Origin: an uncultured Bacillota bacterium
Lineage (GTDB): Bacteria > Bacillota_I > Bacilli_A > RFN20 > CAG-826
NCBI GenBank assembly: GCA_949289845.1
Contig: CASEPN010000002.1
Location: forward strand, 264,502-328,501
DNA: 64,000 nt
Direction: 5' to 3'
Part shown: piece after piece, positions 7,822 through 17,216 of the stretch
How the letters are laid out: every line of letters begins with the position of its first letter
Numbering within the stretch: the stretch's first letter is position 1
Program-made: the position numbers and the translations under genes
Notes under the pieces: generated by a model
What the model saw: the letters and a program-made list of their open reading frames with translations, nothing else
The model's database searches: none
What the model was told of the DNA's origin: nothing

Positions 7822-8445
7822 ATGAAGGTTCTCTTGGTGAATGGAAGCCCGCGCCAGCACGGCTGCACGCACCGTGCCCTCGAGGAAGTGAAGGCGACCT
7901 TGGAAAAGGAAGGCATAGAGACGGAGCTCCTCTGGATCGGGACGAAGCCGATCGGAGGATGCCTCGCCTGCAGGGCCTGCCACAAAACGGGGAAGGGGTG
8001 CGTCCAGAAGGACATCGTATCGGAGACCGGGGAACGTCTCGAGGAGTTCGACGGCTTCGTCTTCGGAAGCCCGGTCTACTACGCGGGCCCGACCGGTCAG
8101 CTGCAGTGCTTCCTGGACAGGCTCTTCTTCGCCTATGGGAAGAAGATGGAGGGGAAGCCCGGCGCCTCGGTCGTCTCCTGCCGGAGAGGCGGCGCGAGCG
8201 TCTCCTATGACAGGATCAACCGCTACTTCGGGATCAACCGGATGCCAATCGTCTCCTCCACCTACTGGAACCAGGTGCATGGCAGTTCCCCCGAGGAGGT
8301 CGAGCAGGACCTGGAAGGCCTCCAGACGATGCGCATCCTCGCACGAGAGATGGCAAGGCTCCTCAGGGCCATCGACCTTGCGAAGAAGGAAGGACGCTAC
8401 TCCTTCGAGGAAGAGGAAATCGTCCGGACGAACTTCATACGTTGA
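7822..8445 (+). CDS. NAD(P)H-dependent FMN reductase / flavodoxin-fold oxidoreductase
   Basis: A 207-residue protein of the NADPH-dependent FMN reductase superfamily. The FMN phosphate loop N-G-S-P-R lies at residues 7-11 followed by T-H-R-A-L. The G-C-L-A-C-R-A-C-H-K-T-G-K-G-C region (about 47-61) resembles the cysteine motif of iron-sulphur flavoproteins, and G-S-P-V-Y-Y-A-G-P-T-G-Q-L (about 89-101) is the standard flavin-contact loop. It probably shuttles electrons between flavin, ferredoxin and small acceptors. The ATG follows AGAAGGAGGATGG. It is transcribed away from YjbR and precedes flavodoxin. Confidence 0.88.
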   Translation: MKVLLVNGSPRQHGCTHRALEEVKATLEKEGIETELLWIGTKPIGGCLACRACHKTGKGCVQKDIVSETGERLEEFDGFVFGSPVYYAGPTGQLQCFLDRLFFAYGKKMEGKPGASVVSCRRGGASVSYDRINRYFGINRMPIVSSTYWNQVHGSSPEEVEQDLEGLQTMRILAREMARLLRAIDLAKKEGRYSFEEEEIVRTNFIR

Positions 8446-8496
8446 AAAAAAGCCAAGCAAACCAAAGCGAAATCTAATAAATTGAAGGAGAACTGC

Positions 8497-8961
8497 ATGA
8501 AAATCGCTATCGCCTATTTCTCTCCCCAGGGCAGGACCGCCAAGGTCGCGCGCCTCATCCACGAGGCCGTGGGAGGAAAGATTGTGGAGATCGAACCCAA
8601 GGAACCTTACTCCATGAAGGACCTCGACTGGAACGACAAGGAGAGCAGGAGCTCGAAGGAGATGAGGAACGAGTTCGCGCGTCCCGAGCTTAACGAGTTG
8701 CCGGATCTCGAGAGTCCGGATGTCCTTTTCCTCGGCTTCCCCATCTGGTGGTACGTCGCTCCCCGTCCCGTGGATACCTTCCTCGACGGCGAGCCCCTGG
8801 AAGGGGTGAGGATCATTCCTTTCGCCACCTCTGGGAGCAGCCCCATCGAAGGAGCCGTCCGCCGGCTCAGGGCAACCTATCCCGGTCTTCACTTCGAGGA
8901 AGGCGCCCTCCTCAACGACATCGACCCCGCCTCCTGGGCGAGGAAGGTGCTCGGGAAATAA
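8497..8961 (+). CDS. Flavodoxin
   Basis: A 154-residue single-domain flavodoxin of the family without an NPxG-type loop. The FMN phosphate-binding loop is S-P-Q-G-R-T-A-K-V at residues 9-17; a F-L-G-F-P-I-W-W-Y-V segment gives the tryptophan/tyrosine isoalloxazine stack, and T-S-G-S-S-P-I lies at the third loop. The ATG at 8497 has AAGGAG at 8485-8490; a TTG five codons upstream is in frame but starts inside that ribosome site. It serves as a one- or two-electron carrier, likely with PFOR and the upstream reductase. Confidence 0.9.
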   Translation: MKIAIAYFSPQGRTAKVARLIHEAVGGKIVEIEPKEPYSMKDLDWNDKESRSSKEMRNEFARPELNELPDLESPDVLFLGFPIWWYVAPRPVDTFLDGEPLEGVRIIPFATSGSSPIEGAVRRLRATYPGLHFEEGALLNDIDPASWARKVLGK

Positions 8962-9033
8962 TCTCTGGATACCTTCCTTGCACGCCTGCGTTCTCCCTTA
9001 TTAAAGGGGTCTATTTCCTAGTCCCCATCGGCT

Positions 9034-9045
9034 TTGGTTAACCAA
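9034..9045. promoter_or_regulatory. 12-bp palindrome upstream of the glycerol operon
   Basis: TTGGTTAACCAA is a perfect palindrome in an AT-rich stretch about 100 nt before the first glycerol gene. It could be a regulator site; no regulator is identified. Confidence 0.35.
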
Positions 9046-9053
9046 CGAATTGT

Positions 9054-9074
9054 TTTCGGTATTAAATACTGAAA
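9054..9074. promoter_or_regulatory. 21-bp dyad (operator or RNA hairpin) upstream of the glycerol operon
   Basis: TTTCGGTATT and AATACTGAAA are inverted copies around a central A, with one mismatch that would be a G-U pair in RNA. The AT content contrasts with the GC-rich surroundings and suits an operator overlapping a promoter. Confidence 0.45.
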
Positions 9075-9142
9075 GCCCTTTCATTTCCCCATTGCCAAAG
9101 GCTTTCCTCTCCTTCATCATAGGGGCACAAGTGGAGGCTCAC

Positions 9143-10579
9143 ATGGGTCACGACATCATCGTAATAGGCGCCGGTATCGTCGGTTGCTCTTTGGCAAGGG
9201 AACTATCGCGCTACGAGGTCTCCGTGCTGGTGGTCGACAAGGAGGACGACGTCTCCTGCGGGACCAGCAAGGCGAACTCCGGGATCGCGCACGCGGGCTT
9301 CGACGCCGAGCCCGGGACGCTCAAGGCGAAGTTCAACGTCGAAGGAAACCGTCTCATCAAGAAGCTGGCGAAGGAGCTGGATTTCCCCATGAAGGAGAAC
9401 GGCGCCCTCGTTCTTGGCTTCGACGAGGAATCGCTCCCGAAGATCGAGGAGCTCTACGAAAGGGGCGTCAAGAACGGCGTCCCCGATCTCCGCATCATCC
9501 ATACGGAGGAGATCCTGAAGCTGGAACCCGGGATCAACCCGGAGGTGAAGCACGCCCTCTACGCGCCCTCCTCCGCGCTCGTCTCTCCCTACGAGATGAC
9601 GATCGCCTACGCGGAGAATGCCGCCCATAACGGCGTCGAGTTCGCCCTCGGGAAGGAAGTCCGCTCCATCTGGAAGGAGGGGGATAAGTTCGTCCTCGAG
9701 TTCACGGACGGCACCCACGAGGAATGCCGGACCCTCGTCAACTGCGCCGGCGTCCACGCCGACCAGATCCACATGATGGTCGCGGGCGGGGATTCCCCCT
9801 ACCACATCGTCCCGCGGAAAGGCGAGTACGTCCTCCTCGACAAGATGTACGGGGGCATGGCCTCCCGCACGCTCTTCCAGACCCCCACGAAGATGGGGAA
9901 GGGCATCCTCGTCGCCCCCACCACTCACGGAAACCTCCTGGTGGGTCCCAACGCGCACGACCAGGGGGACAAGGAGGACACCGACACTTCCGTCGAAGGG
10001 CTCGACGAGATCTGGAAGAAGGCGCTCCTCACGATGCCTTCGCTCCCGAAGAGGGGGATCATCACCCAGTTCGCCGGGCTCAGGGCGCACGCGAGGGAAA
10101 CGGACGACTTCATTGTCGGCTACGACGGGAAGGTCGAGGGGCTCTACGAAATCGCCGCGATCGAGTCCCCGGGACTGACCTCCGCCCCGGCCATCGCCGT
10201 CCATGCTTCCTCCGAGATCGCGGGGAAGATGGGCCTCAAGGAAAAGAAGGGCTTCGACCCGATCCGGAAGGCGATCCCGCGGATCGCGGAGCTTACCAAC
10301 GAGGAACGGGAATCCCTTATCAAGGAGAATCCCCTCTACGGGCACATCATCTGCCGCTGCGAGGTGGTGAGCGAGGGCGAGATCGTCGAGGCCATCCGTC
10401 GGGTGCCCGGGGCCAGGGACCTCGACGGCATCAAGCGGAGGACCCGCGCCGGGATGGGCAGGTGCCAGATGGGCTTCTGCACCCCCAAGGCGATGGAGAT
10501 CCTCGCCCGCGAGCTGAAGGAAGACATCACCGACGTCACCAAGAAAGGACGCTCGTCCTTCCTGGCGCGGAAGAGGTAA
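9143..10579 (+). CDS. FAD-dependent glycerol-3-phosphate oxidoreductase with BFD-like Fe-S domain
   Basis: A 478-residue NAD(P)/FAD-dependent enzyme. It opens with the Rossmann G-A-G-I-V-G-C loop (about residues 8-14), a C-G-T-S-K-A-N-S-G-I segment, and a DAO-fold core. The C-terminal 80 residues form a BFD-type 2Fe-2S domain with C404, C406, C441 and C446. This is the GlpA-type layout, oxidising sn-glycerol-3-phosphate to DHAP and passing electrons on. The ATG at 9143 with GGAGG at 9133-9137 is chosen over an upstream in-frame ATG at 9050, which would add 31 unrelated residues. The next two genes and glpK support the assignment. Confidence 0.85.
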   Translation: MGHDIIVIGAGIVGCSLARELSRYEVSVLVVDKEDDVSCGTSKANSGIAHAGFDAEPGTLKAKFNVEGNRLIKKLAKELDFPMKENGALVLGFDEESLPKIEELYERGVKNGVPDLRIIHTEEILKLEPGINPEVKHALYAPSSALVSPYEMTIAYAENAAHNGVEFALGKEVRSIWKEGDKFVLEFTDGTHEECRTLVNCAGVHADQIHMMVAGGDSPYHIVPRKGEYVLLDKMYGGMASRTLFQTPTKMGKGILVAPTTHGNLLVGPNAHDQGDKEDTDTSVEGLDEIWKKALLTMPSLPKRGIITQFAGLRAHARETDDFIVGYDGKVEGLYEIAAIESPGLTSAPAIAVHASSEIAGKMGLKEKKGFDPIRKAIPRIAELTNEERESLIKENPLYGHIICRCEVVSEGEIVEAIRRVPGARDLDGIKRRTRAGMGRCQMGFCTPKAMEILARELKEDITDVTKKGRSSFLARKR

Positions 10580-10583
10580 CCAT

Positions 10584-11849
10584 ATGATCCATCATGAGCT
10601 AGTGATCGTCGGCGGGGGCCCCGCGGGGCTTGCCGCCGCCCTGGGGGCCTACGAGGAAGGCCTCCGGGACATCCTCATCCTCGAGCGCGAGGACCAGCTG
10701 GGCGGGATCCTGAACCAGTGCATCCATAACGGCTTCGGGCTCCACACGTTCAAGGAAGAGCTGACCGGCCCCGAGTACGCCTCGCGCTTCATCCACGAGG
10801 TCCTCGAGCGGAAGATTCCCTACAAGCTCGGCGCGACCGTCATCGACGTGAGCAAGGACAAGGTCGTCACTGCCGTCAGCCAGGAGGACGGGCTCCTCCT
10901 CATTAAGGCCGACGCGATCGTCCTCGCCTGCGGCTGCCGCGAGCGCCCCCGGGGCGCGATCAACATCGCCGGGAGCCGCTGCGCCGGCATCTACTCGGCC
11001 GGGACCGCCCAGAAGCTCGTCAACATCGACGGGCTCAAGGTCGGGAAGGAAGTCGTCATCCTCGGCTCGGGAGACATCGGCCTCATCATGGCAAGGCGCA
11101 TGACCTTTGAAGGGGCCAAGGTCAAGGCCGCCCTCGAGCTCATGCCCTATAGCTCGGGGCTGAACCGCAACATCGTCCAGTGCCTCAATGACTTCGACAT
11201 CCCCCTCTATTTCTCCCACACGGTCGTGAGGATCAAGGGCAAGGACCGGGTCGAGAGCGTCACCGTCGCCAAGGTCGACGAGCATCTCTCGCCCATGATG
11301 GACACCGCCTTCGAGATTCCCTGCGACACCCTCCTCCTTTCCGTCGGCCTTCTTCCGGAGAACGAGCTGGCCAGGGGCTGCGGGGTCGAACTTTCCAGGG
11401 TCACGAGCGGCGCCATCGTCGACGAGAACATGATGACGAACCTCGAGGGTGTCTTCGAATGCGGGAACGTCCTCCACGTCCACGACCTCGTCGACTTCGT
11501 CTCGGAGGAAGCGCGGAACGCCGGGCGCTCCGCCGCGAGGTACCTCCATAAGGAAATCTCCTCCGGAGAAGAGGCGATTGAGATCAAGACGAGCGGGGGC
11601 GTCCGCTACAGCGTCCCCCAGAAGATCCTCCGGAACGGCGACTTCTCGCCCATCCAGTTCAAGATGAGGGTCAATAACGTCTACAAGAACGTCGAGATCG
11701 CCCTCCTCGTCGACGGGGAGACGGTCGCGAGGAAGATCAAGCAGATCGTCACCCCGGGCGAGATGGAGACCCTCCTCGCCAAGGAGGACGTCGTCCGGAA
11801 GATCAAGGAAGGCAAGGAAGTCGAGATTGCCTTGCGGAGGAGGGGATAG
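10584..11849 (+). CDS. NAD(P)/FAD-dependent oxidoreductase, partner of the glycerol enzyme
   Basis: 421 residues with two nucleotide-binding folds: FAD loop G-G-G-P-A-G at residues 8-13, and a second G-S-G-D-I-G-L near residue 160 for NAD(P)H. Between them are G-G-I-L-N-Q-C and C-G-C-R-E-R-P-R-G-A, typical of the family that follows the GlpA-like gene in Bacillota glycerol clusters. It likely hands electrons from the first flavoprotein to an acceptor. It starts 4 nt after the preceding stop and is followed after 2 nt by the DUF1667 gene, so the three are probably one complex. Confidence 0.85.
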   Translation: MIHHELVIVGGGPAGLAAALGAYEEGLRDILILEREDQLGGILNQCIHNGFGLHTFKEELTGPEYASRFIHEVLERKIPYKLGATVIDVSKDKVVTAVSQEDGLLLIKADAIVLACGCRERPRGAINIAGSRCAGIYSAGTAQKLVNIDGLKVGKEVVILGSGDIGLIMARRMTFEGAKVKAALELMPYSSGLNRNIVQCLNDFDIPLYFSHTVVRIKGKDRVESVTVAKVDEHLSPMMDTAFEIPCDTLLLSVGLLPENELARGCGVELSRVTSGAIVDENMMTNLEGVFECGNVLHVHDLVDFVSEEARNAGRSAARYLHKEISSGEEAIEIKTSGGVRYSVPQKILRNGDFSPIQFKMRVNNVYKNVEIALLVDGETVARKIKQIVTPGEMETLLAKEDVVRKIKEGKEVEIALRRRG

Positions 11850-11851
11850 CC

Positions 11852-12209
11852 ATGCGCGAGCTCATCTGCATCTGCTGCCCGCTGGGCTGCCACATCACGG
11901 TGGATGACAGCGACATGAACGACCTCAAGGTCACGGGGAACACCTGCCCCAGGGGCGCCAAGTACGCCAGGGACGAGGTCACCTGCCCCAAGCGCGTCGT
12001 CACCTCCATCTGCCCCGTCGAGGGCGGGGAGATCGCGATGGTCTCCTGCAAGACGAAGGACTCCGTCGAGAAGAGGCTCATTTTCGAGGTCCTCAAGGAA
12101 ATCCGGGCGAAGAAGGTCGTGGCCCCCGTCCACGAGGGCGACGTCCTCGTCCATAACGTCATGGGGACCGGGGTCGACGTCGTCGCGACCAAGACCGTCC
12201 TAAGGAGGC

Positions 12210-12220
<11 letters not shown>
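11852..12220 (+). CDS. DUF1667 domain protein
   Basis: A 122-residue protein with the cysteine signature of DUF1667: C-I-C-C-P-L-G-C (about residues 6-13), G-N-T-C-P-R-G and C-P-K-R-V-V, arranged like the Fe-S or zinc N-terminal region of molybdopterin oxidoreductases. The remainder contains T-G-V-D-V-V-A-T-K. The family is almost always third in this two-flavoprotein glycerol cluster and is presumed an Fe-S or metal-binding subunit; its exact task is not known. Its stop codon overlaps the start of glpK. Confidence 0.9.
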
Positions 12221-13706
<1,486 letters not shown>

Positions 13707-13761
13707 GAAGGCATCCTATCTTCGACCACATCGAGCAAAAGAAAGGAAGAAAGCAAGAATC

Positions 13762-15825
13762 ATGCTGATGAACTACTTCAAAGAGCACAAGAAAAGCCTG
13801 ATCTGCCTCGTGATCGGCCTCCTTGCGATCCTGATCAGCTCCTTCTGCGGCTCCCTCGTCCAGACGGCAGGCTATAGCCTCTCCGTCACGGACCTCAGGG
13901 ACGCGACGAACGAAGGCGTCATGACCTCGATCGTCGTCGACGCGGAAGGGAACGAGACCGAGAAGGAGACCGAGATCGCCGGCAAGGTCGTCTCCGGCCT
14001 CCTCTTCAAGCCCAACTCCGCGAGCGCCGAGAACCCGCTCCCTGGAGTTGTGCTGACCCACGGCTACCTCAACAACCGCGAGCTCCAGCTCCCCTTCGCG
14101 ATCGAGCTTGCCCGCCGCGGCTTCGTCGTCCTCGCCGTCGACCGCGAGGGCCACGGGAACTACGAGAACTCCGGGAACACCGGCGCCATGATGGCCACCA
14201 ACGGCCTTTATGACTCCGCCAAGTACCTCTATAACCTCGACTACGTCGACAAGGACAAGATCGGCATCTCCGGCCACTCGATGGGCGGCTTCACGACCGC
14301 GATGACCCTCATGTCGGACGCCTCCGTCGGCATTATCTCCGCCGGCCTCATGCAGGGCTGGTCCAGCTTCATGGGCGCGGGGGCGGACGTCGACGTCGGC
14401 TTCCTCAAAGCGAACGACGACGAGTTCTTCTTCTCGGGCGTGGACGCCTCGGGGAACCCGACCATCTCCCGCGAGTTCCTCCATAGCACGACCGCCGCGA
14501 ACTTCGTCGGCCTCGCCTATGAGGAAGGCGGCGAGATCAACGTTGAGAACTGCGCCTACTACGTGAACGGGGAAGTGGTCGAGCGCACCCTCGGGACCGC
14601 GATCGACGAGCCCTTCCGCGTCATCTACGAGGCGGACGAGATCCACCCGCTCAACCACTGGTCCATCCCCTCGACGGCGAACCTCGTCGACTTCTTCTAC
14701 ACCGCCTTCGGGACCCCGAACGGCTACTCCGTCATCGACACCTATAACCAGGTCTGGTGGCTGAAGGAAGCCTTCGCTCTCATCGGCCTCATCGCCATCT
14801 TCTTCCTCATCTTCCCGCTCGTCTCCCTCGCCCTCACGATCCCCTTCTTCCAGTCGCTCAGGACCAGGAGGGTCAAGGCGGAGCTCGCCCTCGCTCCTTC
14901 CGGGAACGGAGGCGAAGGCCCCAGAGACGTCGCCATCGCCTATCGCGATGTGCCGGTGACGGAGGAAACGATCAAGAAGGAGGAGAAGCCCCTCAAGGGA
15001 CCCTTCGACTGGGTGTTCTACTTCCTTCCGGCCGTGGCATGCACCATCTTCGCCGGCTTCTCGATCCAGAGCTTCGTCAACGAGTGGGGCGACAGGTGGT
15101 TCCCCAACACCCAGCTCTATCCCCAGGATACGACCAACTGGGTCGCCCTCTGGTCGGTCGCCTGCGGCCTCTTCGCCTGCGGCATGGTGCTCCTCTTCTA
15201 TCTGGTCCGCTACTTCATGAACAAGTGGAAGTACCGGAACAACCCCGGCGAGCTCGTGCCCGTCGACAACCCCTTCTCGACCGCGAAGATCAGCGGGACG
15301 AACCTCATGAAGACGGTCGTCCTCGCCTTCGGGATCGTCGTCGTCCTCTACCTCATCCTCTTCATCAACTGGGGCATCTGGAAGACCGACTTCCGCATCT
15401 GGACGTTCGCCATGAAGGTGTTCAACGTCCCGGAGATGGTGCCGACCGCGATGCGCTACCTCCTCTTCTTCGGCCTCTTCTACCTCCTCAACGGCATCGC
15501 GAACCAGACCTACCGGACCTCGACCATGCCGGAGTGGGCGACGATCGCTATCAACGCCTTCTTCAACGTCTTCGGTATCTTCCTCGTCATCATGATCCAG
15601 TACGGCACCTTCAAGAGCACCGGGGTCCTCTGGCAGGGCGACATGGCCCTTGGCTACATCGTACTCTTCCCGATCATCCCGATCCTTGTGATCGCCACGA
15701 TCATCTCCCGCCTCCTCTACAAGAAGACGGGGAACGTCTGGCTCGGCTCCCTCATCAACGCGATCCTCTTCACGATGATCACCGTCAGCGGCACCGCCGC
15801 CTCCTTCTCCTACGTGATGGGCTAG
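13762..15825 (+). CDS. Membrane-anchored alpha/beta hydrolase fused to a polytopic membrane domain
   Basis: 687 residues. A membrane segment at about 12-34 leads into an alpha/beta hydrolase domain (about 65-300) with T-H-G-Y-L at the oxyanion strand, D-R-E-G-H-G, and the nucleophile elbow G-H-S-M-G-G with Ser173; a likely acid is in E-A-D-E-I-H-P (about residues 293-299). The rest (about 330-687) contains eight or so membrane segments joined by short charged loops. The hydrolase would lie outside the membrane if the first segment is in-out. The substrate is unknown (peptide, ester or acyl). It is monocistronic with its own terminator. ATG 13768 is an alternative start. Confidence 0.75.
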   Translation: MLMNYFKEHKKSLICLVIGLLAILISSFCGSLVQTAGYSLSVTDLRDATNEGVMTSIVVDAEGNETEKETEIAGKVVSGLLFKPNSASAENPLPGVVLTHGYLNNRELQLPFAIELARRGFVVLAVDREGHGNYENSGNTGAMMATNGLYDSAKYLYNLDYVDKDKIGISGHSMGGFTTAMTLMSDASVGIISAGLMQGWSSFMGAGADVDVGFLKANDDEFFFSGVDASGNPTISREFLHSTTAANFVGLAYEEGGEINVENCAYYVNGEVVERTLGTAIDEPFRVIYEADEIHPLNHWSIPSTANLVDFFYTAFGTPNGYSVIDTYNQVWWLKEAFALIGLIAIFFLIFPLVSLALTIPFFQSLRTRRVKAELALAPSGNGGEGPRDVAIAYRDVPVTEETIKKEEKPLKGPFDWVFYFLPAVACTIFAGFSIQSFVNEWGDRWFPNTQLYPQDTTNWVALWSVACGLFACGMVLLFYLVRYFMNKWKYRNNPGELVPVDNPFSTAKISGTNLMKTVVLAFGIVVVLYLILFINWGIWKTDFRIWTFAMKVFNVPEMVPTAMRYLLFFGLFYLLNGIANQTYRTSTMPEWATIAINAFFNVFGIFLVIMIQYGTFKSTGVLWQGDMALGYIVLFPIIPILVIATIISRLLYKKTGNVWLGSLINAILFTMITVSGTAASFSYVMG

Positions 15826-15844
15826 GGCCTGGCCCATCCCCATG

Positions 15845-15868
15845 GGCGCCCCTCCGGGGGCGCCTTTT
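15845..15868 (+). terminator. Rho-independent terminator
   Basis: GGCGCCCC (15845-15852), loop TCCG, GGGGCGCC (15857-15864), then TTTTCCTT. Confidence 0.9.
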
Positions 15869-16118
15869 CCTTGTCCTGGGGCTATGGGAAAGGGAAGAGG
15901 TCCACAAGGGGGGAGGGCGATATCCCTCCTATAGGCACCTCCTTTCTGTGATTTCCCCAATCCCTCGCCGTTTGTTGCCTCTTTCCTGCGAATTAGGGCT
16001 ACATGCTCAAAATCGACGGCAGAACCCTTCTGAAGCGAATGGAAATGCACTGCTCGGCGGGCGATCCTCTACTTCCGTTCCCGCAAGAAGAAGGCCTAGC
16101 CTTCCCTTGCTCGGGGAG
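15869..16118. other. Intergenic region without a convincing gene
   Basis: The stretch between the hydrolase terminator and the next hairpin holds the repeat AGGGCGATATCCCTC (15914-15928). A possible promoter TTGCCT with CTACAT 18 nt further on lies at about 15975-16005, with an ATG right behind it (16003). A short reading frame ending in S-R-K-K-K-A and TAG near 16099 has no start codon in frame. A small RNA or frameshifted small gene ending at the 16119-16144 terminator is possible but unproven. Confidence 0.3.
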
Positions 16119-16146
16119 GGGCCGCCTCCCGGGCGGCCCTTTCCTT
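16119..16146 (+). terminator. Rho-independent terminator upstream of the str operon
   Basis: GGGCCGCC (16119-16126), loop TCCCG, GGCGGCCC (16132-16139), then TTTCCTTAT. No clear gene precedes it, which implies an unrecognised short transcript. Confidence 0.8.
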
Positions 16147-16184
16147 ATGTCCCTGGCACATCCCGAATCCTTGTGAACTCGCCC

Positions 16185-16213
16185 TTGCCCCAACCTTCTC
16201 ATGCGCGTATAGT
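16185..16213 (+). promoter_or_regulatory. Sigma-A promoter of rpsL-rpsG-fusA
   Basis: TTGCCC (16185-16190), 17-nt spacer, TATAGT (16208-16213). The 5' leader to rpsL would be about 90 nt. Confidence 0.75.
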
Positions 16214-16308
16214 CCGCCTTGGCCGCTCGCTTTGACACGCACGGAAATGTGTGTATCCGAGGAGCGGATTCCAGAGACGAATAGGAAAGAAGAAAAGGAG
16301 AAAGAGCC

Positions 16309-16725
16309 ATGCCGACAATCAACCAGCTCGTCAAGAGCGGCCGCCATGCCGCCCGGACGAAGAGCAAGGCGCCGGCCCTTGGCAAGAGGTGGAACAGCCT
16401 CACCAAGCGCCAGGGCAACCAGGCGAGCGCCCAGAAGAGGGGCGTCTGCACCCGCGTGGGCACCATGACCCCGAAGAAGCCGAACTCGGCGATGCGGAAG
16501 TACGCCCGCGTCCGCCTCTCGAACGGCTTCGAGGTGACCGCCTACATCGGCGGGGAGGGGCATAACCTGCAGGAGCACAGCACCGTGCTCATCCGCGGAG
16601 GCCGCGTGAAGGACCTCCCGGGCGTCCGCTACCACATCATCCGCGGATGCCTCGACTGCGCGGGCATCGAGGCCCGCCGCCAGGGACGCTCCCTCTACGG
16701 GACGAAGCGTCCGGAGAAGAAGTAG
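16309..16725 (+). CDS. rpsL: 30S ribosomal protein S12
   Basis: 138 residues. The N-terminal P-T-I-N-Q-L and the conserved decoding loop with K-P-N-S-A-M-R-K, plus the P-G-V-R-Y-H region, identify S12, which sits at the decoding centre of the small subunit. K-P-N-S-A at about residues 56-60 is the region where streptomycin-resistance changes occur in other bacteria; it looks wild type here. AAGGAGAAAG precedes the ATG. It is the first gene of the str operon (rpsL, rpsG, fusA), with tuf behind its own promoter. Confidence 0.98.
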   Translation: MPTINQLVKSGRHAARTKSKAPALGKRWNSLTKRQGNQASAQKRGVCTRVGTMTPKKPNSAMRKYARVRLSNGFEVTAYIGGEGHNLQEHSTVLIRGGRVKDLPGVRYHIIRGCLDCAGIEARRQGRSLYGTKRPEKK

Positions 16726-16736
16726 GAGGAGACCAT

Positions 16737-17207
16737 ATGTCGCGCAAAGGAAAGATCGCGAAGCGGGACGTCCTCCCCGATCCCGTCTACAACAGCAAGC
16801 TCGTGACCCGCCTCATCAACCGGGTCATGTACGACGGGAAGAGGGGCACGGCCCAGCAGATCATCTACGGCTCCTTCAAGATCATCGAGGAGCGCACCAA
16901 GAAGCCGGCGATCGACGTGTTCGCCACGGCGATCAACAACATCATGCCCGGCGTCGAGCTCAAGGCCCGCCGCATGGGCGGGGCCAACTACCAGGTCCCG
17001 ACCGAGGTCAGCCCCGAGAGGAAGCAGACCCTCGGCCTCCGCTGGCTCGTCACCTTCGCCCGCCTCCGGAACGAGAAGACGATGGAGGAGAAGCTCGCCG
17101 CCGAGATCATCGACGCGGCCAACGGGACCGGCGCTTCCGTCAAGAAGAAGGAAGACGTCCACCGCATGGCCGAGGCGAACAAAGCCTACGCCCACTACCG
17201 CTGGTAA
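16737..17207 (+). CDS. rpsG: 30S ribosomal protein S7
   Basis: 156 residues, the standard S7 length; it binds the 3' major domain of 16S rRNA and starts head assembly. M-S-R-K-G, the [10 protein letters not shown] segment, [21 protein letters not shown] and the C-terminal A-H-Y-R-W end are diagnostic. The open frame extends upstream to 16647 inside rpsL, but the ATG at 16737 with TAGGAGGAG directly before it is the true start, 11 nt after the rpsL stop. Confidence 0.98.
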   Translation: MSRKGKIAKRDVLPDPVYNSKLVTRLINRVMYDGKRGTAQQIIYGSFKIIEERTKKPAIDVFATAINNIMPGVELKARRMGGANYQVPTEVSPERKQTLGLRWLVTFARLRNEKTMEEKLAAEIIDAANGTGASVKKKEDVHRMAEANKAYAHYRW

Positions 17208-17216
17208 GGAGAAGAC

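Noticed and set aside
6115..8892. A 925-codon minus-strand open frame across the YjbR and flavodoxin region.
   Set aside because: It is a GC-driven shadow of the genes on the other strand and frames; only its last 328 codons are a real gene (6115-7101).
15935..15948. Twelve bases identical to the 16S tail (CACCTCCTTTCT) in the intergenic region; could suggest an anti-Shine-Dalgarno RNA or a minus-strand ribosome site.
   Set aside because: No start codon follows at a suitable distance on the minus strand, and such short pyrimidine runs arise easily by chance.
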